A stretch of DNA of 64,000 nucleotides from Ashinkailepas kermadecensis. Lineage: Eukaryota; Arthropoda; Thecostraca; Neolepadidae. Within the stretch, counting starts at the first letter, position 1. Each line of letters opens with the position of its first letter. Made by a program: the position numbers and the translations under genes. The DNA lies in contig JAOTOM010004746.1 in NCBI GenBank assembly GCA_034440615.1, positions 81,001 through 145,000 of the forward strand. Direction: 5' to 3'. The notes beneath the pieces are model-generated. The model was not told where the DNA came from, ran no database searches, and saw only the letters and a list, made by a program, of their open reading frames with translations. Shown one piece after another: positions 52,739-59,839 of the stretch.

Positions 52739-55700
52739 CCATCACTATGTTTATTGCAATTAGTCTTACGAACCCATGAAAGCATTTTCTCAGAGTGGTG
52801 CAAAAGCACTAGGTGTTTAATCATGGCACTTATATGAAGATGTAGCATGACACTAGAATGAAATATAGTCATGAATACATATTTCTGAATGGGACATTTT
52901 CCCATCGATCCCCGACAGCTGCCGTCACAGGCTATCTGTAAAGCCGCCCCTCAGTTCAGTGTGGGTCACCACCCAAATTTAATGCGACATTAGGCCATTG
53001 TCAACTGGCTGTCAATGCGAGATTAGATCAAATATGTGGTTTTCGAATAAAAGGTTATGAAAATGGCAAGCCACCATTCGACCGCCGCCATCGCTCAATC
53101 CGTCTCCATGTAGCAGGAGACGAAGTTTGGTTAGTAGCAGGAATCCTGGAAAATTATGGTACAGATATTGCGAAATGTTGTTGAATAGTTTATTTCGGGG
53201 TCCAATGCCATTTGAACAATACAGAATTAGGTGCAGAATATTATCGTTTCGGCAGCCACGAGAACATTCAGGAGATGCGCACTTTTGAATTTATGATGAA
53301 TATTTGAATTATGATGAGACGTATCAACTCTAAGTCTGGTATGGGGTGGGGGGTTCCTTTCTTTGGTCCAAAATGGTAGAATTTGGTGGACTGCACCCAA
53401 CTGCAGCGAAATCATTTATTTTGAAAGACGTATGGGGAGACAGCGTGTGCTTTCGCTTAGGCTGTTCTAGAGACGTCTAGTAGCTAGGAGTAATTATTTT
53501 ATAAAGGATGATGCGTGGCTTGCAGTTCCTGTGTGGTGTTTGGCGTTCCGAAGTTACCTACCTATCTCTTGAACACGTACTTGATGCATGATATTACGGA
53601 TACAATATGGTGTCGATGACCCGTATTTCCTTGACCATTGGCCGCATCGATCTACGCCTCACATATTTCAATTCTGGACCCAGAACAATCCTATGGAGTA
53701 ATTTTCATGAACATATGAGATACCGTGGTGTTACCACATTAGTGGTCTGTCGTAGAACGCCCCATTTCTGTATGTGTTTTGGAACAGTTTGGAATAAATA
53801 CAGCGGTAAGTTTTCATTGTAAATTTGTGATTAATGCTGAAACACGGAATTCTTGCTGTTTTTACGTCCGTGCATATTGGTAAAAAGTGGATCTAACCAT
53901 CGTTTTCATATGATCATATTTATATTAACAAAGACATGGTGTCATGTTCTCCTCTACATAGTTTGGCCGTCACCATAGCATTTCCTAATCTCGAATTGCT
54001 AATGCCCATGTTGTAATCAGATAAATACGTGAGGATGGAACACAGGCATTTACTCCATCAGACTGGTGGGTGGCTGTAAACAGGTGTAATCGTGCAGTAC
54101 GTAGGTTTTCGCCGATCCTCGCAAACTATTCATAGCTGTTTGCTTCAATTTCGTGCAGACTTTCAGTTCAGACATCTTTAAGACATAGGTACCCATACCC
54201 ATGGCCTATGCGGGAATTTTGATGGGGGAACTTCTCTACAGTGGCGGTATTTTTCCGCTTGAACGCCACCTGTCCGGAGCCACTTATTTTGAGCATACAA
54301 ATTCAGGGCAGGGGCGATGGCGATGTGTACTAGATCGCTCTGCCCGAGCACCTTTTCAAAGACAGAGAAGCGCCACATCTCCATGGAGGGGAGGAGACAG
54401 GTGCCCTCAGCTTCCAGTTTCCTCCCGGATCCACCAATGTTGATAGCACACAACAAAAGCAAACGTAGTTCAACTGTGAGTGCATTTTCCACATTCCACA
54501 TTTTCATTCACAGGTGATTTTATGGAGACATTTCTGCATTTAAAATTATTGTGTGTCTATGATGTGGATTTACAGCACTGCATTTCAGATGCACTGGAGC
54601 ATCTATGCACATCATTTATGAGCATTCTTTTGACATCAAGCTTTCTTTTCCCATGTGTTCAGTAGCCCAGTCTTCCATACGCGTTATTACATCGCAAGCA
54701 GTGCTTCTTTCAACTCGTGTTATCATGAAATAGTTTTTAATGTGTGACTGGTTTATCTGGATGTTGTATAAAACTAGCGATCCGCTCGCGAGCGAACTGA
54801 CGTGGCAGTCACCATTTTGCGCAGTGGCATCTATTACGCAATCCCTAACAAAAACAAAATAAGCACGTGCATGCGCTCCTAAATGACGTCTGTCCTAATA
54901 CCGGATTTTCATTCCTGTCCCCAATCCGGCTTGAGATGCACACTTTCAAAAAATGCTTCGAAAAAACGTTGGAATTTCCAGTAATTACCCGATATTCGAG
55001 AAGTTGCAGTACCTTAACAGTTGTGAAAAGGTCTTGTACGTCAATATGCCAGACTAGACGACCAAACAAGAAATAAATTCCTTAGGCAATACAACGGTTT
55101 TCTGAACAGAAGACACAGGCTCTGATCCCAGGCATGTGCAGTCGCGTTTTAAAGGAGACCATCGGTCTCCGTTCAGTTACACAGTGATAATTCAAACTCA
55201 GTCGGAACGGTCCAACCTCAGTGCGGACTCAGTCGAAAAGCACCAGTCTCAGTCCGGACTAAATCGAGAAAATCCATCCTCAGTCCGGACTAAGACGAGA
55301 CGATCCAGTCTCAGTCCGGACTCAATCCAGACGATCCAGCCTCAGTGCGGATTCGGCCAAGCAGACTCGTTCTCATTTCATCGGCCATTCATCGTGCCAG
55401 CAGGACGCAGTTTCAGCTGATCAAGATGCAATCTTAGCAACGCCATCTCGGTTCATTGCAGCGCAGCCAGTGCAGTGTGGCTCGAGTGCCAATTCACAAC
55501 GTAGAATCATCATGACTGGCGCCCAGCGGGCTTAGGTGGCAGGCGATATCCGGACTGAGAGAGGGTAAATAGGGTAGTGGACAACCGGACTGAGAGCAGG
55601 CAAACGGGACGGTGGACATCCGGACTGAGAGCGGGTAAACGGGACGGTGGATATCCGGACTGAGAGAGGATGAACAGGACGGTGGACAACCGGACTGAGA

Positions 55701-58015
55701 GTGGGTAAGCGAGACAGTGGACATCCGGACTGAGAGTGGGTAAACGGGACGGTGGACATCCGTACTGAGAGTGGGTAAACGGGACGGTGGACATCCGGAC
55801 TGAGAGTGGGTAAACGGGACGGTGGACATCCGGACTGAGAGTGGGTAAACGGGACGGTGAACATCCGGACTGAGAGTGGGTAAACGGGACGGTGGACATC
55901 CGGACTGAGAGTGGGTAAGCGAGACAGTGGACATCCGGACTGAGAGTGGGTAAGCGGGACGGTGACAGACATCCATAGGCACTGGACTGTCGGCGACGAA
56001 CATATTGCGTAGTCAGTGGGACATGTCGCAAGTACGACCCTCCATACACGATACCGCCCACTGTACAGCTAATTATGTACGATCCTCTATACTCCGGACC
56101 CCCCCTTGTACAGCCAATTATGTACGACCCTCCATACGCGGGACCGCCCCTGTGCAGCGATTTCTACCACATGCATTTTATGAAGCTGAATGAAAACGTT
56201 GGAGGCATTCTTGTTGAAAGTTTCGCACTATTTGATCGTGATACCGCCAAGGTAGATGCACAATGCCCTTGATTTGAGGTAACAGTAGTTTTTTTTACAG
56301 AACAAGACAGCTTATGCTCATTACCTATATTATATGCATATTTAACTATAACATAAACTAACATAACTCTTTTCTTGAACTAAATATTACAGGTTATCAG
56401 GTACTAGCCTTCGCACGCCGGCGTACCTCGCTGACATTCACAACAGACATGGTGGTTGCCAGCCTTGTGTTGCATGGATTCCGACAGGTATATAGCCTAG
56501 GAATAGAAACAGTGGTGCACTGTCGGCCGCGAAGCAAATTAAATCTAATGTTGCCTACTTTTACACTTCGCGTCAGCCGTTTGACCTACCCTTCAGGGTA
56601 AGTCAAGACAGAAATGTACCATGAGTCGTGTATCAACTAACTAAAGGATTTGTTCAAAGTAGAACCATGAAGTAAGCACCAGAATGTAGCTAAGTATCAT
56701 ACGGTTTTACCAAGATCCAATTTGACCTAGTTAAGTGCATGGTCAACGGACCACGTCAGGTCAAGCCCTCCCGGGTCACACGAAGTATGCCTGTGTTCGT
56801 GTTACTTTCCCAGACGATGCAATTGTGTTTAAGCTTTCCTACGACTACTTTGGATCAGCCAATGGTAACATGTGTCACTAAATTTGAAAATAGACCGGAA
56901 AATGTTATAGAATGCATGATTAGTTGACAAGATCAATGAGTCCAAGCAAGATAAATCGCCTTCTTCTACCGCGAGGTCATTAGTGAGTCGGCGCAGTCGG
57001 AGAAAACCTAAAAATATGAGCTGTCAATCATCTCCGCACAATATCAGGTGTCCTATATAAAACGCACCAGCATGCCTCAAATGACGTCGTGTCTTTGCGA
57101 CCCCACTCGAATTGAGCCATTGATATTACTGGTAAAGGGTGCTAGCATCAATAATACCCGATGGCGCACCATCACACGCCGGCTGCTGGTAGTCGGACCA
57201 ACCAGCTGCCGGGTGGCGTCCACCCCGAACACCATCAAATCTCGAGTCGCAAACCGAACATGTCCCACCAAAATGTTGCACAATAGACTGGCAAGCTGTT
57301 TGGTCGGACGGGGGGGGGGGCAGTATGATGGCGGACGGCAGCGGGGAAATTAGGAGGTGGGTGCGGAGCAGGCCATCGAGAAGCTAACAGCATGGGCACA
57401 GTAGCCAGAGAGCGGGCACCAGAACAGCAAGACAACAACAGGCCAACAGGCAGCAGCCAGAAATGGACAGACAGTGGGCGGACACTGGCCAGGCATCAGA
57501 CAGGCAGCGGCCAGCCAGCTGGCGGCCGGCTGACAGACGGACAGCCAGTGGGCGGACACTGGCCAGGCATCAGACAGGCAGCGGCCAGCCAGCTGGCGGC
57601 CGGCTGACAGACGGACAGACAGTGGGCGGACACTGGCCAGGCATCAGACAGGCAGCGGCCAGCCAGCTGGCGGCCGGCTGACAGACGGACAGCCAGTGGG
57701 CGGACACTGGCCAGGCATCAGACAGGCAGCGGCCAGCCAGCTGGCGGCCGGCTGACAGACGGACAGACAGAGGGCGGACACTGGCCAGGCATCGGGCAGG
57801 CAGCTGATGGTCGGGGGCCGCGCGTCAGTACCGAACCGGGTGGCGGCTGTGAACGACACCCGTCGACTGGCGTCGGCCAGCAGGTCGCCTCGGGCCGACT
57901 TGGCCCGCAGAGCACAAGCGAACCCATTGCAGTGGTTCATCGGGTACGGCGACCGGCGGGCGGAGCACAGACGCGTCTCCAGCCCTGCGTCGGTCAGCAC
58001 CAACCAGCCGGCCAT
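27021..58015 (-). CDS. Alpha-2-macroglobulin / thioester-protein family gene, C-terminal half (spliced)
   Basis: Secreted protease-trapping or opsonin protein: proteases cut a bait region and an internal Cys-Gln thioester becomes reactive. Sixteen minus-strand exons (57832-58015, 49249-49384, 47861-48089, 44492-44664, 43911-43993, 43349-43464, 42609-42759, 40123-40361, 39435-39554, 38883-39027, 37391-37557, 36175-36393, 35784-35892, 34106-34231, 33298-33470, 27021-27131) join in phase to 826 codons plus TGA. Landmarks in order: YFPETW and PDTITEWV (macroglobulin domain), GCGEQN thioester, MWLTAFVV (TED), RGGFVSTQDTV, SNMAVVELDMVSGF (receptor-binding domain), VYDYYQAE near the end. Length from bait to end is close to human A2M. 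The catalytic-His position carries Gln. The N-terminal domains lie beyond the window's right side or in unrecognised exons. A2M versus CD109 or TEP subfamily cannot be settled; no GPI-type tail is seen. Confidence 0.92.
27205..27625. repeat. 28-bp minisatellite, about 14 copies
   Basis: The unit is 'ggtggtgcggacatcggtct' plus 'cctgtcgt' with exact 28-bp steps (for example 27311 and 27339). It lies in the intron just upstream (minus) of the last A2M exon. Since 28 is not a multiple of three, all frames of the repeat are open, producing several spurious ORFs on both strands. Confidence 0.92.
27740..28850 (-). pseudogene. Broken transposase, relative of the 45.6-kb ORF
   Basis: Minus-strand pieces in order: GDVPGGMKLRRLGATHETKF and MSDALYLLKMAMLSE match the GDVPKVKFRRPGAMH segment of the intact copy. 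DSAAVVFALFNEHFASRNGR matches its LVAMALFDH segment. NDGAERGIKLL followed by FAEVVEWHRKTFG matches NDTAERGVALI / LLQVVERHR. Several stops and frame changes, plus a simple repeat at 28325-28435, interrupt it. It is a dead copy. Confidence 0.8.
28325..28435. repeat. Small tandem repeat inserted in the broken transposase
   Basis: 'gatgctggatggacttgatg' and 'gcttgatggacgtagtgt' repeat two to three times between two transposase pieces that are still recognisable on either side. Confidence 0.75.
29291..32040. other. Intron sequence, no supported exon
   Basis: Contains poly-C tracts (29624, 29763, 29918) and an 18-bp tandem repeat at 30230-30350. A minus-strand open segment near 30925-31125 has coding-like codons but no fitting phase (see rejected). 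The rest shows nothing recognisable. Confidence 0.4.
30232..30345. repeat. 18-bp tandem repeat, about 6 copies
   Basis: 'gttaggtgtgtctgtaat' and close variants (gtgatg, tttgtgatg) repeat in direct order. Confidence 0.75.
32045..32575. repeat. Minisatellite of about 36-40 bp, about 13 copies
   Basis: 'gttacagcgtttgtttaccc' 'atggtccacactgtgccga' repeats with length variation. Lies in the intron after A2M exon 33298-33470. Confidence 0.85.
32587..33160. repeat. 58-bp minisatellite, about 10 copies
   Basis: 'agacatggctgatgactcac' 'tgctgagacacactgactaa' 'gatctgttcacagtgctg' with 58-bp steps (for example 32943 and 33001). Directly follows the 36-40-bp array; ends about 140 bp from the donor of exon 33298-33470. 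Confidence 0.9.
33298..33470 (-). CDS. A2M-family exon: receptor-binding domain
   Basis: The minus acceptor is CTCCACAG|GATTG and the donor AGCACC|GTGAGT. It encodes LKRWEVNNNKVVFYFDSLGK, then EDPKPAVASVYDYYQAEFSV. VYDYY and the preceding PKPA block are hallmarks of the last strands of the A2M receptor-binding domain. An upstream tandem copy of the acceptor lies 42 bp away. Confidence 0.92.
33462..33545 (-). repeat. 42-bp tandem duplication of acceptor plus exon start
   Basis: 'ccacaggattgaaacgctgg' (exon start) is preceded 42 bp upstream on the minus strand by 'ccacaggactgaaacgctgg', and by a partial third copy 'gtgaataactatttccactc'. The unit is 14 codons and open: use of the upstream AG would add GLKRWEVNNYLHST. 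Confidence 0.9.
34106..34231 (-). CDS. A2M-family exon: receptor-binding domain start
   Basis: The minus acceptor is GTTTACAG|AC and the donor CACTGG|GTGCGT. It encodes VCVRYIREDGESNMAVVELD and MVSGFIPNKGSLKEL, matching the SNMAIVDVKMVSGF block of A2M. Confidence 0.95.
35784..35892 (-). CDS. A2M-family exon: CUB-like / RBD junction
   Basis: The minus acceptor is TTTACCAG|GCC and the donor AGCATAA|GTAAGC. It encodes AVLKYNVKNPNPSEALTIEV, then NAKPKPNQKECLKHSI. The YNV motif at the start is typical of the family. Phase 0 at entry and one carried base at exit match both neighbours. Confidence 0.88.
36175..36393 (-). CDS. A2M-family exon: CUB-like region
   Basis: The minus acceptor is GACTGGCAG|GAC and the donor GTCCAG|GTCAGC; the exon has 73 codons. 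It encodes DTVLALEALAVFSGDVSQSR at its start, continuing the STQDT motif, and EGAGCALVQ at its end. Confidence 0.93.
37391..37557 (-). CDS. A2M-family exon: TED end
   Basis: The minus acceptor is GCTACAG|GC and the donor ACTCAG|GTCAGT. It encodes SEENRALSVEMSAYNVLTM, then AVRWIIKQRNSRGGFVSTQ. The WIxKQRNSxGGFxSTQ block is among the best conserved in the family. Confidence 0.95.
37572..38060. repeat. Minisatellite of 12-15 bp units next to an A2M acceptor
   Basis: Repeats of 'agtgaccctacacc' and variants, later 'ctgaccactggccgtaacca'. The array ends about 15 bp from the acceptor of exon 37391-37557. Confidence 0.85.
38085..38395. repeat. CAGTACCAGCACACCTCC minisatellite
   Basis: Around 17 imperfect copies of an 18-20-bp unit 'agtaccagcacacctctcc'. 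A decayed continuation with 'ggtactaac' cores runs to about 38660. Confidence 0.85.
38883..39027 (-). CDS. A2M-family exon: TED
   Basis: The minus acceptor is GCCCACAG|GAT and the donor GCTGAGG|GTACGT. It encodes DRTPDLYSLTLRTYARALAG, then ELKRRATREAGMVHWRAE. Relative to human A2M a few residues are missing just before this exon, so a micro-exon in the intron 39028-39434 is possible. Confidence 0.92.
39385..39470 (-). repeat. Tandem duplication of an exon 3' end with its donor
   Basis: The true exon end (minus 'cgagacgccttcctgtgcct' 'gacaaag|gtgaga') is followed about 50 bp later by a diverged copy 'cgagacgtcttcctctgact' 'ag|gtgagg'. In the copy a stop (TGA) replaces Cys. Confidence 0.75.
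39435..39554 (-). CDS. A2M-family exon: TED
   Basis: The minus acceptor is CTTCACAAG|GGC and the donor ACAAAG|GTGAGA; 40 codons, phase 0 at both ends. It encodes GGVSAGGQESLTAFVTIALL and ends DAFLCLTK, matching the LTAYIxxxLL block of A2M/CD109. The acceptor is AAG rather than CAG. Confidence 0.92.
39583..39800. repeat. 23-bp minisatellite next to an A2M acceptor
   Basis: 'cttcacacatctgccgccac' plus 'tgt' repeats about eight times. The array starts about 30 bp from the acceptor of exon 39435-39554. Confidence 0.85.
40123..40361 (-). CDS. A2M-family exon: TED helical core, catalytic-site region
   Basis: The minus acceptor is GTACCAG|GC and the donor ATGAAG|GTAGGC; 79 codons. It encodes YQRELTYQHDNKSYSAFGKS, GSMWLTAFVVRSFGDANKY and ends PTVGTVLQKEMK. 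Aligned by eye, the Gln at 40135-40137 falls where complement C3 and CD109 have the catalytic His and human A2M has Asn. Confidence 0.95.
40644..40820. mobile_element. MITE-like repeat with 'ccgcccctg' end (copy 1)
   Basis: It begins 'caaggtcagatccagg' and ends 'cctgcatccgcccctg'. The imperfect inverted ends match the element at 41338-41657. Flanks 'gagtacac' and 'gaccacac' agree at 6 of 8 positions, suggestive of an old 8-bp duplication. Confidence 0.5.
41338..41657. mobile_element. MITE-like repeat with CAGGGGCGGAT inverted ends (copy 2)
   Basis: The left end is caggggcggatccag and the right end tatccgcccctg, an inverted pair. The interior 'ttcggctgaaaaattcgtgg' also occurs near 18420, and 'ggatccgcc' ends occur near 18545 and 19705. 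This suggests a dispersed hAT-like non-autonomous family. No exact target duplication remains. Confidence 0.55.
41738..41822. mobile_element. Dispersed MITE-like repeat (copy in inverse orientation to 2.7 kb)
   Basis: 'gaggtgcagccaaaaggagc', a C-run, then 'ggcaaccaaaaatacac' plus 'tttgatc' (read inverted) match the ends of the element at 2696-2860. Confidence 0.4.
42609..42759 (-). CDS. A2M-family exon: thioester site (GCGEQ)
   Basis: The minus acceptor is GCGGGCAG|AAC and the donor AAGACAG|GTGAGA. It encodes NLDSLVRQPTGCGEQNMVLF, then VPNIHVMKYLTAVGEL. The thioester Cys is at 42724-42726 and its Gln partner at 42715-42717. The common MPYGCGEQ is QPTGCGEQ here; the bond-forming residues are intact. 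Confidence 0.97.
42930..43085. repeat. 31-bp tandem repeat, 5 copies
   Basis: 'cactcgccgccccttgacac' 'ggtatcctgcc' repeats five times in the intron upstream (minus) of the thioester exon. Confidence 0.85.
43349..43464 (-). CDS. A2M-family exon: entry to TED
   Basis: The minus acceptor is TTCACAG|GT and the donor ATTGAC|GTACGT. It encodes EDADTQVSWQLSLPDDLVPG, then SERAHISVVGDLLGPSID. The VxGDxLGPSI block directly precedes the thioester segment in all family members. Confidence 0.95.
43911..43993 (-). CDS. A2M-family exon: PxLVEPEG block
   Basis: The minus acceptor is GTGCCGCAG|T and the donor ATCACAG|GTGAGT. It encodes DAVTRPILVEPEGFEREVVH, then SNYMCI, matching human DTVIKPLLVEPEGLEKE. Confidence 0.95.
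44492..44664 (-). CDS. A2M-family exon: macroglobulin domain end
   Basis: The minus acceptor is CGCCGGCAG|GTC. It encodes VKLTLVESEQFSLL, then IPRELGHVNVTVVAEVYPQL. The donor was set at CCGACTGC|GTGTGG because only that phase (two carried bases) fits exon 43911-43993; it is weak, and the downstream end is therefore less certain than the rest. Confidence 0.85.
45180..45272. repeat. (TA)n(GT)n microsatellite
   Basis: About 38 TA units followed by GT units; it abuts the left target duplication of the transposon at 45276. Confidence 0.98.
45276..47043 (-). mobile_element. Complete 1768-bp DNA transposon, hAT-like by target duplication
   Basis: Ends are tagggtgccaata (left) and the inverse (right). 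They extend into long imperfect inverted repeats of about 140 bp sharing 'acggccctt', 'gagaaaac', 'aaaatttga' and 'tttagaggtggcgcaagt'. It is flanked by an exact 8-bp direct repeat GTGTGCAT at 45268-45275 and 47044-47051. An 8-bp duplication and TAGGGTG ends are usual in hAT-type elements; superfamily assignment is inference. It sits in an A2M intron with its ORF in the gene's orientation. Low decay suggests recent insertion. Confidence 0.93.
45592..46809 (-). CDS. Transposon-encoded protein, C-terminal transposase-like part, 405 aa
   Basis: Intact ATG-to-stop ORF inside the 45276-47043 element. Motifs: LACRHHVHELVLEKAF with SGPDIGVFNRFKERW, GAMHRARWMARAIYA, VTRWFEAPVAAFAPANDL, FSRHFWYLSEPLVAMALFDH, and near the end HVTNDTAERGVALIQSFN and QFLLQVVERHRRQ. 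I recall this block order from uncharacterised, repeat-associated proteins of many invertebrates in which an N-terminal part carries a CFDTT-type Asp motif. Here the first 35 residues (ending KLPSRGDVLKR) run straight into TLLEQKLGRRL. That suggests an internal deletion removing the first catalytic acids, making a non-autonomous element. A broken relative is at 27740-28850. Confidence 0.85.
   Translation of the reverse strand: MARSRAATTVWLVGQQNRDPILGAKLPSRGDVLKRVCTLLEQKLGRRLQSLACRHHVHELVLEKAFSICMGPSSGPDIGVFNRFKERWAFIDQSQPEPPTPDELPPTLLNKRGTLLQEWAALFNTSYPRDDYKEMLELFIVLLGGEGDVPKVKFRRPGAMHRARWMARAIYAANITLFAAQLGELCSPRELSSLRRFTFFVAEVYVTRWFEAPVAAFAPANDLKLAADLRDFHDAEIGKACVKTFSRHFWYLSEPLVAMALFDHRLPTAEKKAPAEAMQREEGSEEPPKRITVSDARLASSTLASFGSQASGALLDAVGAERAFLSKEPEEWPSDTGFVAASRRVTSLHVTNDTAERGVALIQSFNLSLTKNEDQRQFLLQVVERHRRQQPGTSKASLPRPSGRQ
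47333..47376. repeat. Short 22-bp tandem repeat
   Basis: 'gtgtcaacgttccaaccacg' 'gatatg' recurs three times just outside the transposon's right flank. Confidence 0.8.
47583..47732. repeat. (GT)n microsatellite
   Basis: About 150 bp of mostly GT units interrupted near 47690, on the donor side of exon 47861-48089. It produces Cys/Val and His/Thr pseudo-ORFs. Confidence 0.98.
47861..48089 (-). CDS. A2M-family exon: macroglobulin (alpha-2-macroglobulin) domain
   Basis: The minus acceptor is GTGTGCAG|T and the donor CTACCG|GTAAGT; 76 codons. It encodes MEAPDTITEWVGGAVCSS, GLGIAPQAPLITFQPFFVGY and LPYSVKRGEKLVLKVSVRNY. These are signature blocks of Pfam-type A2M domains. The acceptor and exon start are tandemly duplicated upstream. 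Confidence 0.96.
48075..48290 (-). repeat. 48-51-bp tandem repeat built from an acceptor plus exon start, 5 copies
   Basis: 'ccatcct' starts at 48081, 48132, 48183, 48231 and 48281. On the - strand copies 1 and 2 both contain TGTGTGTGCAG|TGAGGATGGCC; in copies 3-5 the AG is changed (GTTGG). Copy 2 lies 51 bp upstream and is open in frame, so its use would insert 17 residues (EDGLSVLQKAVCVCVCS). Confidence 0.93.
48291..48423. repeat. (CACACG)n microsatellite
   Basis: Continuous CACACG/CACGCA units with a few variants, directly beyond the duplicated acceptor array. Confidence 0.97.
49249..49384 (-). CDS. A2M-family exon: end of bait region and YFPETW motif
   Basis: The minus acceptor is GACCTTCAG|AA and the donor GTCGG|GTGGGT. 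It encodes YDGPHVSDDDDWRTELPPM, then VRTYFPETWLFDLHAV. The FPETW motif starts the A2M domain; the Asp-rich stretch before it belongs to the variable bait area. Confidence 0.95.
50118..50325. repeat. Degenerate repeat with 'gaccgaactgcagcaccactgag' core
   Basis: About seven loose copies of 24-36 bp alternate 'aactgcagcatcactgagaa' and 'acaagatcgaaccgcagca'. Confidence 0.65.
51835..51973 (-). mobile_element. Diverged SINE copy
   Basis: Minus strand: 'atggtctacgggtaggacgc' (A-box area), 'gtggcatcgactcgcac' (B-box area), then 'ccaatcggcgtgagaggtag' matching the body of the 12324-12489 SINE. Confidence 0.6.
52692..52745. repeat. (ATC)n microsatellite
   Basis: About 16 consecutive trinucleotide units; gives poly-Asp on the minus strand. 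Confidence 0.97.
55190..55360. repeat. About 34-bp tandem repeat, 5 copies (CAGTCCGGACT core)
   Basis: 'ctcagtccggactaagacga' 'gacgatccagt' and variants. Shares its core, inverted, with the array at 55545-55965. Confidence 0.8.
55545..55965. repeat. 35-bp minisatellite, about 12 copies
   Basis: 'taaacgggacggtggacatc' 'cggactgagagtggg' with exact 35-bp steps (55741, 55776, 55811). Minus-strand ORFs here (SRLPTLSPDVHRPVYPLSVR type) are repeat artefacts. Confidence 0.93.
57470..57795. repeat. 74-bp minisatellite, 4.3 copies
   Basis: 'gtgggcggacactggccagg' recurs at 57474, 57548, 57622 and 57696; each unit contains 'cagccagctggcggccggct'. The array ends about 35 bp from the donor of exon 57832-58015. 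Confidence 0.92.
57832..58015 (-). CDS. A2M-family exon: end of MG6-like segment and bait region (probable)
   Basis: The minus acceptor is GTGGTTGCAG|ATG and the donor CGGTTCG|GTACTG; 61 codons plus one base. It encodes AGWLVLTDAGLETRLCSARR, then HCNGFACALRAKSARGDLLA and SRRVSFTAATR. The AGxxxxTDAGL block recalls the segment just before the bait or anaphylatoxin-linked region in C3/A2M proteins. The carried base joins exon 49249-49384 in phase (F-E-Y-D). The Arg/Lys-rich part would be a plausible protease target. Less certain than the later exons because bait regions are not conserved. Confidence 0.65.
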
Positions 58016-58090
58016 CTGCAACCACGCGACCGTCACACGGCACCGCGAGCAGCACAGACGCGTCTCCAGCCCTGCGTCGGTCAAGACCAC
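57970..58090 (-). repeat. Direct duplication near the bait-exon acceptor
   Basis: 'ctgaccgacgcagggctgga' 'gacgcgtctgtgct' (minus) occurs inside the exon and again about 77 bp upstream, beyond the acceptor. It again places a repeated exon start on the intron side of a splice site. Confidence 0.8.
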
Positions 58091-59839
58091 GTGACCGTCA
58101 CGTGGCACCTGACCGTGACCGTCACGTGACGCGTGGCTCCACGGCGCCGCCGGGCCGCCGCTGGGGTCGGCGTGTCGCTGCACAGCACAGCTCGGCGGGT
58201 CACCACCCGTTCCCAAGACCCTGTCAGTGTGCAGCGCCAGTTGCAAGGGCTGACATTCGTTATGGTGGTTGTTCATTGCCATGAAGCATGCTGAGGTGGT
58301 GCACCCACTAACGCTCATCGAACAACAAACACAGTGCGAACAAACAAACATGAATGTAGCACGAGCCACTCGATATACATACTCCACATTCACCGTGGGA
58401 GGTGGATTGTGTTGACGATTCCAATGGATGGTTCATTGGTTCAGTAAATAATTCACCTAAAGAAGTGTAAACTATCTGCTGTTAATAAAGGATAATTCAT
58501 GAATGCATTGCAGCCGAGCTTTAGTCAAAGCTTTAAACCCAGGCCCTAGTTCAAAATATTGTTTCAGCTTCCATCGTCGAATGTCCACCCCTTTCGGCGC
58601 AAATGACGCCCGTACTTGGAGTTAAAACATTATTGCACATAATATTACGAAAACGTAATAGTTGTTGCTCAGTGTTTACACCAATATATTAATGTGCTGA
58701 TATCCTTAGTTGATACCCGAGCCCCGTATTATCGCACCGATTTCAGCTCATGTCTCTCCTCCCCATCTCGAGAGCTTTCTGGGACTGTGCATACATGCTG
58801 GTTAAATCGAAGCGATTCGTCCCTCCCCTTTCTCCCAACATTGCTGACTAGTTCCACCTTTGTACCAATACGTCATGTTTTATTCTTGTAATTTCGATAT
58901 TTCAGCATGGCAATTACCATCTACTACTCTAGCGCAGCGTCTCTTCACATTTTCCGACCACAGCACTCTCCGTAGTGAGGTCTGGGCGGTCCAGCATCCC
59001 TTCATCTGGCCACAGAGACAACGATTTCCACACTAGAGTTTCTATCCTACACTTCAAAGCAAATATGAATATACGGTGTACAATGTGGAACATGACGCTG
59101 AAATATCAGGAACGAACGCTGCTGAAACACCTAACGCACGCCGCTGAAATACAAACAATATGAATATTTATTAATACAACCAACGATATTTCCTGAAATT
59201 CCATTGCCGCATATCGTAAAAGGAAGGAAACGTTTTATTCTCGTTGTTGTTGTTGATCAGCATAGTTCGGGAATTCATTTTCTCCAATCAACGAGACACA
59301 ACAAATATAAAACTCTTGCAGGTGTCCGCTTGGAAAAATGGATTTTCGACCACCTGGGAGATTTAATTTGGCCTGCCGATTAGCGCACTTGTGCATGGCG
59401 ACGCATTAGCGCATCAGCTGAATGACTTCCATGACGTAATTTCAGCAAGCCTGGAGATGACAGGGTATATGTGCAGCCATTATTTCATGAAACAAAAAAA
59501 AATGCATAACTATGTTATTCCGATGCCCACTGGAAGGGGAGATATGTTGGCCGTCTTTGGTCACTTTTTTCACAACTTCGCAAGTCATTGGACGGCCCAC
59601 AGCGGAACCTTGAAGCTTGGAACATTCACTGGGCTCCACACACAGATATGTCGGATACTCAGCGCCTAGCATAATTACGTTGCAATAACATCATAACATC
59701 ATACGTTCTGATTATATGCATTTATCGAGTCCTGGAGAGCTTGTGAAGTACCCAACGATCACGCGTATCAGCGAATGAGATGCCCCGAAGACACCTTGAC
59801 GGACATGATGGCAACACTGGAAATGTGTCGTGATATCGA

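Larger units (their letters stand above)
49385..57831. other. Large A2M intron (about 8.4 kb)
   Basis: No intervening exon needed: exon 57832-58015 joins 49249-49384 in phase. Contains a minisatellite (50118-50325), a SINE (51835-51973), a CAT microsatellite (52692-52745) and arrays near 55.2, 55.6 and 57.5 kb. Elsewhere only short unsupported open frames. Confidence 0.5.

Noticed and set aside
52687..52905. Poly-Asp minus ORF
   Set aside because: Translation of an ATC microsatellite, no coding context.
55494..56061. Minus ORFs of 146-183 codons with repeated SRLPTLSPDVH-type peptides
   Set aside because: Three overlapping frames of the same 35-bp minisatellite; no start, splice or domain context.
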